DNA from: Amoebophrya sp. A120
Taxonomy: Eukaryota > Sar > Dinophyceae > Syndiniales > Amoebophryaceae
Direction: 5' to 3'
Assembly (NCBI GenBank): GCA_905178155.1
Contig: CAJINV010000022.1
Location: 527,458 to 591,457, forward strand
DNA length: 64,000 bases
This document shows, piece after piece, positions 45,201-54,792 of the stretch. Position 1 is the first letter of the stretch. The number at the start of each line of letters is the position of its first letter. The translations under genes and the position numbers were made by a program. A model generated the notes under the pieces. It ran no database searches, was not told the origin of the DNA, and saw nothing but the letters and a program-made list of their open reading frames with translations.

Positions 45201-45769
45201 GCCCGCTGGAGATGCAATTGCGAGAGGAATTCGCATATTGTGAGGAAAACAAGTCCCGCCCCCTTTCTAGTATGCTCACAACGGATATCTGTGACAGTGA
45301 TTCGCGTACGCAAATCAGCTTTGTCTTGCGAGATGGCGCCATTAGATGTCTCCGCCGCATAATAGGGGCGATTTCTAAACCTAATGCTGTGAGGACTAGA
45401 TCTAGAACAGAGCATGCGACTGGCGTCTTATTATACCGCTGCGTCGAACATTCGCATAGAATCTGCCTGCAGGCCCTTGCTCCGTGATTAATAAAGTTGA
45501 CTTATGTACAACACGGATCGGGCACCACAAGTTTCGTTTTGACTCTCGGGAAGGGGTGGATTTGTCGTTTTGATATCGCAGCAGAAATTGCGCCGAAGCT
45601 TTTGCGGATCAAAGAAGGGATCAAAAATCTTGGGATCGCAAAGCAGAGTCGTTCGCAAAGCAGAATCGTCGAGTTCCTGAGGGAGAAAAATGGTCGAGTT
45701 CGTCCTGAGGAAAAGAATTATACGCAAAGCAGAGTCGTTGAGCTGCTCCTGTTGCGGCTGCACACGTAG
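42217..45769 (+). CDS. Gene 6: unrecognised helical repeat protein (module X)
   Basis: Exons 42217-42279, 42541-42591, 42887-42929, 43204-43248, 43402-43712, 43913-44310, 44533-45235 and 45581-45769 give 1803 nt (600 aa). The exon path was fixed by aligning to gene 8: both read like ALGNWQQMQTVLG, FLSEKIEDFMLETL, LRAQLEKMQ, YIDSARPERLRFH, then SPQGQKVGDWVQQRI. The middle holds two copies of a repeat with LRRLVEEWIESV, RLVLQSAEEALRF and YLSG (about 44000-44160 and 44560-44720). Then comes an EEQEEQ stretch, and near the end LREEFAAEIAPKLLRI. Mostly helical by composition. No signal, no membrane segment and no family I know. After the stop another frame stays coding-like (GSGSGSSSSASAF), so the true C-terminus may differ. 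Confidence 0.75.
42281..42536 (+). mobile_element. Introner, family B, diverged (gene 6 intron 1)
   Basis: TATTAAGGGTAAATATGTCT...ACGATTTGCAATGCATA; TSD about GGGG/GAGG. The join gives ALGNW or ALGDW, matching gene 8 (AIGNW). Confidence 0.82.
42592..42880 (+). mobile_element. Introner, family H-related (gene 6 intron 2)
   Basis: The right end complements TATAACCTGGTCAGGCGTTT; the left carries AGGAGTTTTTACAATCTCAA. TSD AGTGTT perfect. Confidence 0.8.
42930..43198 (+). mobile_element. Introner, family B, diverged (gene 6 intron 3)
   Basis: TATGCATTGCAAGTATGGCT...GACCCAGACATATTTG; TSD GCTGG/GCCGG. Confidence 0.87.
43249..43396 (+). mobile_element. Introner, family A (gene 6 intron 4)
   Basis: Left GGCAATGCAAAGAAGTATTG, right CAATACTTTTGCACAGGATA; TSD GTTGT. 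Confidence 0.88.
43713..43907 (+). mobile_element. Introner, old family A relative (gene 6 intron 5)
   Basis: Left TATGCAAGGCGAAACCGAAT and right ATATTTTTCGGAGCATA are complementary, and ATCGTAC.AGTAAAAATTGCA pairs inside. TSD only about 3/5. Frame kept. Confidence 0.72.
44311..44532 (+). mobile_element. Introner, old family A relative (gene 6 intron 6)
   Basis: Left TATTGGACGCTTTGCAAGAC; right ends CGAAGGATA then CTAT. The TSD is decayed. The right edge was chosen because it keeps the frame into LPRDLAAKLERLV. Confidence 0.65.
44739..44811 (+). repeat. (GAGGAACAA)n coding microsatellite
   Basis: About eight units encode repeated Glu-Glu-Gln inside gene 6. Probably length-variable. Confidence 0.9.
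45236..45575 (+). mobile_element. Introner, family E, diverged (gene 6 intron 7)
   Basis: TATTGTGAGGAAAACAAGTC...GGTGGATTTGTCGTTTTGATA; TSD TCGCA perfect. The element happens to stay open for about 250 nt in the gene frame, so retention would give an alternative tail ending at 45487. Confidence 0.85.
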
Positions 45770-48001
45770 AGGCAGGGCGAGGCTTTGTATCTGATCCGCA
45801 GGAAGGTGCAGGCTCTGGATCGGGGTCTTCTTCCTCCGCCTCAGCATTTGATGTCGTTCCACGAGATCCACCCAGCGAGGCGTGGTAAACGACTGCTTCC
45901 GAGGGTCGCCAACTCGAACTGAAGGGAAAGGAAGCACGCGGGAACCTGGAGTTGCAAGCGTGGTTACAACCATGGAAAAAGAATTTCCTACGCTATAATT
46001 TCCCCCCCATGATCTGCAAAACTGATAAAAGACGTAACGGTCGACAATGCGACGCGTATTAGTCTCTCGGACGGCGGTCGCAGAACCTCACTGGGTCCGA
46101 CCCCAAGCTACTTGCACGAGGCCACGCTTTATCCTTGAAGACACTTTTTTCATTAGTATCTACACCCCCGATCTTTTACTATCGTCGAGGCGCTGGCGAC
46201 ATTGTTGAAGCTTCAACACTGTTTTCCCTCCAAACAGCTACAAAGCTCTCTAAAGATGACACTCGCGATGTACAACCTGTGGTAGCAGCTACTGTGCGCC
46301 GGCGCTCCTGCGGGCAGTCGCTGTGTTGCGTGTCTATAGTTTCCCGACGTGCAGCACGTGCTGGTGATGCATGATCTACATTAGCATTTTCTGTAAATCA
46401 ATATTACACCATAATAATTTTGATTGCTGAGCAGCCGCAGTATTGTTTTCATCTTAGGAAAAAGACTTAGACATCACCTCCTTTTGCAACACAAATATTA
46501 TAGCACTTTTTTGTCGTGCAAGAAGTTGCCGAAAGATCATTTCTCCCCGGGGCCGAAGTTGTCCTCGGTGCTCCGTGAATGTACGATTCTAGCGGGTGTA
46601 TGTTTTCCTCTTTTTCTTCAAGAAATGGTTTAAGTTGTATAATTTTGGAATAACAAAAATCAAACCTCAACCCACATTGATTTTTAAACGCCCCAGCATC
46701 GACAGTCGAGTGCGAGGCACTATCTGTAGCTCTGTTTGCCCAGCTGCAGCTCATATTTTGAAAACTTTTTGCAAATGGCGAAACACTTTTTTCTCGTTTT
46801 TCATAGCACTCGCTCGTAACAAATTTTTCGCCCCAAATCGCCAGAAGGATTGAATCAGCGCCAAGGGGTGGCGCAATAGTTTTCTTGTTGATCATCCCTG
46901 GTCAGGGACCATGACCATCGGATGTGAGACGGGCAAACTAAGCCAATACCAATCGCTCGACCGATATATTGATGAAGCGCAAAATCTATACCACTGCATA
47001 CACGCGCGGTCACTACAAGTACGGGAAGATGAATGCGACGACAAGATGAACCAAATGGAAAATGAGAAATCAATTGCACACGATAGAGGTTTGCGGACTT
47101 CTGGTTGTGTGCGACAGTTCAGCTACGATTCCGACAATTTTCTTGACTTGTTGCTATACTAAGATGCGTTCTACTGTTGTGAAGAGTTAATTTAGAAACT
47201 ACAAGATCTGGTGTGCTGTTGTGATTTCTCCCATCGCACAGAAATCCGGTGTGTGTGTGACGACCTGATATTTTTCGGTGGACGCGCTGAGAGCTTTACG
47301 GCTCGGACTCTGGTGGAGATATATTCAATATTGGATCAACATGAAGATTGTCCTCGTAGCATGAAGACGCAATGAAGGCACGCCATGAGTTCCTAATCGC
47401 GAAATCACAAAGCCAAAAGTTGTCGTCCAATTTTTCTATTAACGTATAGGCGTTGCCAAAGCGGTAGAGATGATGAAAACGCGAGACGATTCAGATAAGT
47501 GGGAGAAAATTTTTTCTGACATTGAGATTGACCAAGGTTAACTATACAAAATTTTCGTATGTGCGATCATCTGCGCATCCGTGCTCTACATCAAATTGGA
47601 TAAAGGATGCTGAAAAGCGAAGTTTTTGACAGCGAGACCGCGAGAGGCGCAAATAGATTGTCTACCGTCGTATGGAAGATGGCGATCTCTATTTCTAATC
47701 ATTGGTCGCGTGAAGATAGAAATATTCCGCATGGCAGCTCTGGATATCAGTGCAGCCACCGGCATTGTAGAGTGAATACACAGCAGGTACTTCTAGTAGG
47801 GAGCCAAAGTAATATAAAGTCTAATGTTTGTTCTGTAGGCCAATCCAAAGAGAACAAATAGCAAGATGTCGACGCCGACTAGGTTTCTCGGCGATGCAAG
47901 CAGCAGCCGCGTTGCCGGCATCGTCGATCTCTGTGCACCAGCACTGACACGAATTTGTAATGGCGGAGTAGTATGACAAAAGCCTCGAGAGCTTCATCGC
48001 C
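45770..48001. other. Spacer between block 2 and block 3
   Basis: Around 46030-46130 a short coding-like stretch (ISLSDGGRRTSLGPTP) resembles block 1 at 30290-30400. About 46300-47090 duplicates 30600-31250. From about 47830 the sequence leads into the kinase gene 5' flank. No complete gene seen. Confidence 0.5.
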
Positions 48002-51000
48002 ATGGAGCAGCAAAATGAGGAAGCGTTGCTTCTTCCTTTTGGCGGGCGACCACCCGACGAAGGCTGTCGTGGTGATTCGGAAAAAGACTGCAGTAGCAAG
48101 CTGCCGCCACCGCACTCAGCCACACGTCAAAGAACAACGTCTTCGGAGGACGAGAGCCAACATCTCACTTCTCTTCTACAGGAACCAAATGGGAGGTGTT
48201 CTCGGGCCGCGGAAGAAGATGAAGACGAATTTCCGCGTCCCGCTGCACCAAAAGACGTCGACACAGGCAAACCTGGCGCGCGTCGAGCGGGACACCAGGC
48301 AGAGGAACAAATCGCGCCACCTTCCGCTGCGGGTCTACTTCAGCCGGCCAGCGCGGGCAATGGAACAAGAAGGGCTCCTCTTACGTCTAGTACCTCCCAG
48401 CAGCGCGACACAAAGACCACCTTCTCCAATATCGAAAAGAAAAACCGCGTTTTAGTGTAGGTGTCTTCAGCAGGTGACAGCACGACAAATTCGTTCTGCA
48501 TGACAGTGCAGTCCTGTCATGCACGGCTAGCACGTGCAAACACGACGTAAGAAAAGAACACACCGTGGCTAGTAACCAGCATGACAGAGACAAGTGTAAA
48601 CTGTTTTATATTTTCTGCATCGCAGACTTACACTTACAGACCTTTTTTGTTCCATATCCATCCACGATCTTTCCTTCACGGTGGGCGAACTGCTCGGCCG
48701 CGGCGGCTTCGTATGGATTGCAAAAGCCTATCGCCCTAGTAGAGGAAATTGCATTACAAATTCGTTCAGAAGAAAAATGAAATTTGTAATGCTGAACTTG
48801 GAGTAAGAAACTAGATCTGTCATGTATAAATGCAATTCACGCAACTACTCGGTGGGCTTTTACCGAATGCATACTTTGCCGAGGTTTACAAGGCGACAAG
48901 GGGGGAGAAGAATTTCGCGCTCAAAATCGTCTCCGCCCAGAACAAGCACAAGTTGCTGCAGTTCCAGCAAGAGGCGGTTCTGCTTGAAAACTTGACGAAA
49001 AAGGACAGACGGGGAAGAAAACATGTTGTCCACTGCTTCGGCTCCGAGTGTGACGTGGCGAGTTTGAAGATTCACATTTTGCTGGAATTCGCGGACTGTG
49101 ACTTCGAAGCCTACCATCGGAGTTTCGTGACGAAAGTCACATCGAATCCGCCCCCAACTGCGGCGGCCAACGGATTATTCGGTGCCAACGGTGCGGGAAG
49201 CAGAGACTCTTCCAGCTGTTCTAGAGGTTCAAGAAAAACGAAGTTCTTCATGCCTTTCAACATTATTCTCCATTGCGGGAAGCAGATGGCGGCTGCGGTT
49301 GCTTACATCCACAGCAAGAACATCGTGCATTTTGATTTGAAGCCGGCGAATTTTCTCATGTTTGAAAACAAGCAGAAAATCAAGCTGTCCGACTTCGGGC
49401 TAGCCAGGGAAGTGGAGGAAGATAAATCCCATATCAGCCGGTTTGGGCAGTGCGGCACGATATTATACATGGCTCCCGAGGCTTTTCATCAGGGAGAGCA
49501 ATACGAAGCAAGCATGAAAATGAAGCCGGAAACGGATATTTGGTCCCTTGGGATCATACTGTACGCGATGATCTACGAAAAACCGCCGCACGCGTATTTG
49601 TTCAACCAGCCGGGGGGCGGAAACCGGGTGATGTTCTGCATTGTGGATCCGTTGATGGAGATCCTATCCTGTGCAAAAGTATCGTACTCGTGCAAATGCA
49701 AGTCTTGCATTACAAATCTTGTTCTTAAAGGCAGATCAGCATTTCAAATTTTATTTCTCATGCTGAGGAAATTTGTGATGCATTTATACGATTGCGATAC
49801 CATGCTTTTGCAATCCATAAATCCAGTATCCGGACAAGTTCTGCGCCTTCACGCAGGACATTCTAGACGATACTCTCGCGGACTTCGAAGGACGAAGGCT
49901 CGAGCATTTGCTGTATTTGGTGCAAGTCTGTCTCGCGCGGGAAATCACAGAGAGGATCACTGCTTTTGATTTAGAAAAAGAGCTGGTCGGCCTGGAGATG
50001 GTGGGAGATGCGGTGTTAGCGTCTTCTTCTACTTCTTGCGGCACTTCTTCTTCCCTGCAGTCTGCCGCTTGCGACACTGGGGACCACCACCAGCTGTGGG
50101 AAGGCCACAATGTTGTCCTGTCTCGGGCCAGTGCCGACGCTATAAAAATGCAGTTAATGCAAGATGGACCAGGCGATCTCGATCTGACTCAAAATCGAAA
50201 TCGTGCATCCAATTCCACCGGCACCACAACCGCGGGTGATGGGTCATCTGCTCCTTCCGGAGGTTCCATCGACAACAGTAGGAGCACCGCCGCTTCTTTT
50301 TGTGCAAAATTAAACCTGGATAAAAACTTCAAGTTCCGCACAGCATTAGTACGTCCGATCCCGGGAAGCACGGCGACGGTGTTGCATCGGAAACACATTC
50401 CGCAGGTACAAGTAGCCGTCCAACAAGTGGCTGGCTCTGGATCATCTTCGGCAGGAATGAATGTTCATAGCGGGGTAATATCATCATCTGCCGTGGTGAC
50501 ACCTTCCACCAGCTTCAAAATTACATCGCTGGAAACCGCTCCAGCGCAGGAGCGGACGATTGCGCCGCCGGTGGTGGCGGTTGAAGAAAAGTTTTTGAAT
50601 GGGAGGCTCGAGGAATCTTCCGCACAAGAAGAAACCACTAGGCAGCCACCAGAGCTGGACCTGGTGGAGCTTCTGCCGCAGGATATTACAGTGTCCCCGC
50701 TCGTCGGTGGTGGTGCACGCTCCGATGTAGATCCGAATTTCGACCTCGACGAGGAAGGGCTCGTTGGCAGAAAAAACGAATTGGACAACATTCCGACCAC
50801 CGAAGTGGATGAGGCTTCTAAAGTTGATGTGCCAACACCAACAGCTGCAACATTTTGGACCAGCGTCGCTGGACAAGTGCTTATCTCGGCCCTTATCCTG
50901 TCTATCGGCATAGGCGCAGCTGTATCTATCGGCATATTTGGAACAAACACCGAAGTTGTACGAGATGCAGGAGGTGCTTCGGGCGCCGCGAATCAGCAAC

Positions 51001-54000
51001 TGAACTTTGGAGCGGGTTGGGGCAATGGTTTGTTTCCACGACCTGCCGGAAACGGTATGGTTTTCGTCAAAAACGCGAATGATTTCGATGGTAATGAAAC
51101 GACCAATACTGGTGGTAGTCCTGACGGAACATTAAACGGAACGTCTAGTGGTCCTACAGAATCTCTGCAGCCCATACTACCGAACCCTCACACTGCGTTT
51201 TTGCCCCCGAGTCCGAGTGCTCTGAGCCCAGGAGTGGTGGTGTTCGGAGATGGAGGCGTAGGTGGCGGCGGAGATGGCGGGTTTGACGGTGGCGCTGGCG
51301 GTAGCGACGGTGGTGGTGGCCCGGCAACACGACCAAATACCCCCGTTGCCCCTCGTCCCGGTGGGAGTAATTATCCCACTGGAAATTATACCGGAGGTGG
51401 AACATCACCAGGCAGCTCTCCACCTCTCGTGCGTGGCAACCTGCCCGTCCCCGCAGCTGCCCCTGCAATGGTTGCTACGAGTTTAATATTGCCAGTAGGA
51501 CCAAAAGCTGGCGCCGGCGGAATGATGCCACAGCCGAAACAACGTCCAGCTCGTCCCACACCTTCCGTTCCGCCTTCCGCTCCAGCAGTTGTGCCGCCAG
51601 AAGTTAGCAGTACACCAGGAGACGGTCCGCGAGGAGTATCACCGGCGGGCCAACCAGTCGTACCACCATTGCCCTATGACGGGTTGGTCACGGCGTCGTC
51701 GACGGGGAATACGACTAGCACCTCGCCGTCATCGCCAAGTACCACGACGCTACCGACGGCTGCACAACGCCCTCCGAGTACTAGTACGCCGATGCAGTCA
51801 ACAACCCAGAATGCTCCATTGCCAACAAGTACTCGAACTGCATCGCCACCAAGAGGCGCGCAGGTGCAACAGGATCCACCGCCGGCATTTTTACCACAAG
51901 AGCTTGCTGCAAATGGAATAGCGAGTGAGCCGCCAAGACGAAGAGACCCAGAGGGAGTAGAGCGATCTGCCGTTCCTCAACCGACACGGGACGAAACTCT
52001 GACAGAGCCGAGTCGCAATGGAAATGGCCCGCCAGCCGGAGGAAGCACTGGCCCTAGTACCAATGCAGCCCTGCAAGAAGCGGACCCCCTGTGGCAGGGC
52101 GGCAACGAGGTGCGACCGGGAGGAGCCCCGGTCGGGACATCAGGGCCACAAGCTGAAGAGCGCCACACAGAAGTACCTCGCCAACTACTGGCGGCTCAGA
52201 ATATCAGGAGCGGTACAACAGCACCGCCCCAGGTCGAAGCTCCGAGTTCAGCTCGAAGTCCGAGTGAGGGACGAGATTCCAATTCCCGTAGAACTACTGC
52301 GTTGGAGCAGCAGACGGTAGTAGAGCACGGCACTAATTCCCCACCGTCCACTATCCAAGAAAAAAACATTGTAGGTGTAACTTTTTTGGAGGAACAGCAT
52401 TACAAATTTGTCTGGCATGACAGCAAAAACCTGTCATGCGCAGATAGTACGTGAAAACGCCCTTTATTGGACCCTACGACGCATGCCAAGCATGACAGAC
52501 GCAATCATCTTGCAGGTTGCGCATCACAAATTTACACTAACAACGTTTTTTGCTTGGATATCCACCAGCCAAGAACCCCCAGGAACTACAGCAAGAGGTC
52601 CTCCGCGCAGGCAGCTCACTATCAAATGCAAAAATGTCTGGGTCTGGAAGATTGCGAGATTTGTCATGCATATTTCGGATCACCATCACGCAAATGGCGT
52701 CTGATGCAGGCAAAAGCATCACAGGTTTTGAGCGCGCCTCGTGATGCCTGTCCCGCATGAGAAACTTCCTACTTGCGTGCCAAGAAATGGACAGCTTTTG
52801 GCGCTCATGCAACACAAATTTTTGTGTGTTCCAGAGTTTGCATCACAAGTTCCAACCCTTCCAGACCCAGACACTTTTACATTTGATACTCACCTTGGCT
52901 CCGCAAAGTTTCGCCGTGCAGGTCGACCCGAATTCTGATAATTCGCAGGCGGGCACAGTCTATCCTGAGTAAAAACGTACCCACACCAGAGTTGTAATGC
53001 AGATTTGCAAAGACAGGAAGATTTGTAATGCGCATCCCCGCCATGAGAGCCATTTCCAATCGTGTTTTGGAATTTGTGATGCTGTGAACAGGATGAGCAG
53101 ATGAATCTGTGATGCGGCTGCACTTGCTAACCTGCACTACACTGCATAGCGCAACTTGTCATGCGTGACTCACAAAGCTCCTAGGTTTGTGTTGCAAAAT
53201 CCCCATCCTGACTCTGGTGTGGGTACGTTTTTGCTCAGGATACAGTCTCCACTGCGTTTATCGAGCCATCAGGCCCAACATCTCCAAGGTCGGCTTGTTC
53301 CTTCGCAGCCCCGCCGCGGCCGACTGTTGAAAGTGCTGGTAACCGGCGCCGTGTGCTGACAGTGAGTTTACGCCATGAGCAAATATAGTATCGTACTTGT
53401 GTGGTCTGTGTGAATTGTACTACTGATGCATGTTTTTTGCAGCTACAGAGAAATTCTTTTCCACTGCCCTGTGTTTCACCACCACGACCACCAGTGTCAG
53501 TCTTCCTTATTGCCACCAACATTTTCAGAACACAATTTACGCTAAAGGACGATATATGAGCTTGTGATGCATAGACGCGATGTAGCGAAAGCGACGTGAA
53601 TATCCAGCCGGCGGTGGTGCCAGCGGGTTGTGGTACTGGAGGAAGCTCGGGCTCCTCGGGCGTCCAACCCACAGTCGTGCAGACGCCTGAACCACCACTG
53701 GAAGTGGCAGGGCGACATGTTGGTACGAATACTTTAGCCGCGCGAAGACCACCGCCCATGGGTCAGCCTACAGCCGAAACCGCAACAAGTGTTCTGGGGG
53801 GTGGACAGAATCTTGTTCTCGAGGGGGTTCAACATCAACAGCCACCGATCGACTATGCTGTCGCGCCGGGTCGTTGTTCAGTTGTGACCACAGGCAGTGC
53901 TGAGCAAGCAGTGGATGCCGGGGAAAGATTCTTGCAACCGAGAATTATGAATGTTGTCCCGCCGGTGGGGACTCCGCCTGAAGCAGAAGCCAGTTGTAGC

Positions 54001-54534
54001 TCATCAAGTCTAGTGTCAACACCGGCTTGTTCACTACCACCAACCGACTCTGCTGCGTCCGCTCCAGGTACTATAGCTCCGCGCGGAGGAGTACTAGTAC
54101 TGGAACCTGCATCCGCATCGGGAGGACCCCCAGCCACTTGCGAGGAAGCTACAGTGGGTGGTGGTGGTCTTTTCCCGGCACAAGGAGGACCTGATGGTGG
54201 CCGCTTCCCTGCGCAAGGAGGACCCGACGGTGGCTGCTTCCCTGCGCAAGGAGGACCCGATGGTGGTGGTGTCTTCGCAGTACAGCAGTCTTCCGCGGCT
54301 GATAACAGCAGCACCGTCGGGGACGAGCAAAGTAGTACTACAGCTGGTGAAGCGAATGTTTTTGCGACAGTGCTGTCTACAACACGACAGGAAGATGAAG
54401 TAGAGGCGCCTGCAGTGCGCCACCAGGACGACCACGACACAGAGCCGCGTAGGCGACCCAGCTGTGATGGCCCAGGTCCGGGCGACCTCGTGACCTTCGC
54501 CAATTTGCAGACAATTTTTCTTATCACACGATGA
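48002..54534 (+). CDS. Gene 7: MPS1/TTK-like kinase, TM, long Pro/Ser/Gly-rich region
   Basis: Exons 48002-48428, 48661-48711, 48879-49664, 49825-52351, 52566-52619, 52894-52960, 53248-53361 and 53575-54534 give 4986 nt (1661 aa). The kinase (about 142-430) has LGRGGFAEVY, FALKIV, HFDLKPANF, SDFGLA and APEAF. The juxtamembrane RPIPGSTATVLHRKHIP and a hydrophobic helix (ISALILSIGIGAAVSIGIF, about 765-788) follow. The long distal part is low-complexity and contains three FPAQGGPDGG repeats (54170-54260). It has no RING or USP. It lacks the three introners shared by genes 4 and 5 and so serves as the uninterrupted reference. The end at 54534 is provisional: an intron could join it to gene 8. Confidence 0.82.
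48429..48656 (+). mobile_element. Introner, family D (gene 7 intron 1)
   Basis: TATCGAAAAGAAAAACCGCG...CCTTTTTTGTTCCATA, with GTGTAGGTGT inside; TSD TCCA. Genes 4 and 5 read TFSIHDLSF through this site. Confidence 0.88.
48712..48873 (+). mobile_element. Introner, family A (gene 7 intron 2)
   Basis: TATGGATTGCAAAAGCCTAT; right end eroded (CTTTTACCGAATGCATA). TSD CTTCG/CTTTG. It splits the glycine loop (GGF|AEV). Absent from genes 4 and 5. Confidence 0.85.
49665..49820 (+). mobile_element. Introner, family A (gene 7 intron 3)
   Basis: TATCCTGTGCAAAAGTATCG...CTTTTGCAATCCATAA; TSD ATCC. Same position as gene 5 intron 6. Confidence 0.93.
52352..52560 (+). mobile_element. Introner, family D (gene 7 intron 4)
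   Basis: TATCCAAGAAAAAAACATTG...AACGTTTTTTGCTTGGATA; TSD TCCAC perfect. Confidence 0.92.
52620..52888 (+). mobile_element. Introner, family B (gene 7 intron 5)
   Basis: TATCAAATGCAAAAATGTCT...CTTTTACATTTGATA; TSD CTCAC perfect. Only 54 coding bases separate it from the family D element. Confidence 0.92.
52961..53242 (+). mobile_element. Introner, family C (gene 7 intron 6)
   Basis: TATCCTGAGTAAAAACGTAC...GTACGTTTTTGCTCAGGATA; TSD CAGTC perfect. Confidence 0.92.
53362..53574 (+). other. Conventional GT-AG intron (gene 7)
   Basis: GTGAGTTTAC...GTGATGCATAG, 213 bp, phase 0 on both sides. A better-looking acceptor (TTTTTTGCAG at about 53440) would run into a stop, so the distal acceptor is preferred. 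Confidence 0.6.
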
Positions 54535-54792
54535 AAAAGCGTTCCATGTTTTGCGCCTTGTCAGGCTGGAAAAGCATTGTCATGATATATGCACCATTGC
54601 CATTTTTGGTGCCTGACGGACGGAGTGGTTAAAACTTGCTCCACTGTGCGAAGAAAAGACTCATTTATACTTGACTCAGATTTGTATTGCTCTACTGATG
54701 AATTGATGGCCCCCGCTGCTGCGTCATCAAGACAGAAATAGAAATTTCGGCACAGCAACAAGCGAAACGCAAAGGAGAAGGTAGCGCCTAAG

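Noticed and set aside
45488-45973. 161-aa minus-strand frame
   Set aside because: Overlaps the last exon of gene 6 and the right part of an introner; no homology.
53362-53440. Short intron using the acceptor TTTTTTGCAG
   Set aside because: The resulting frame reaches a stop (TGA) at about 53557. The later acceptor continues in frame for 960 nt.
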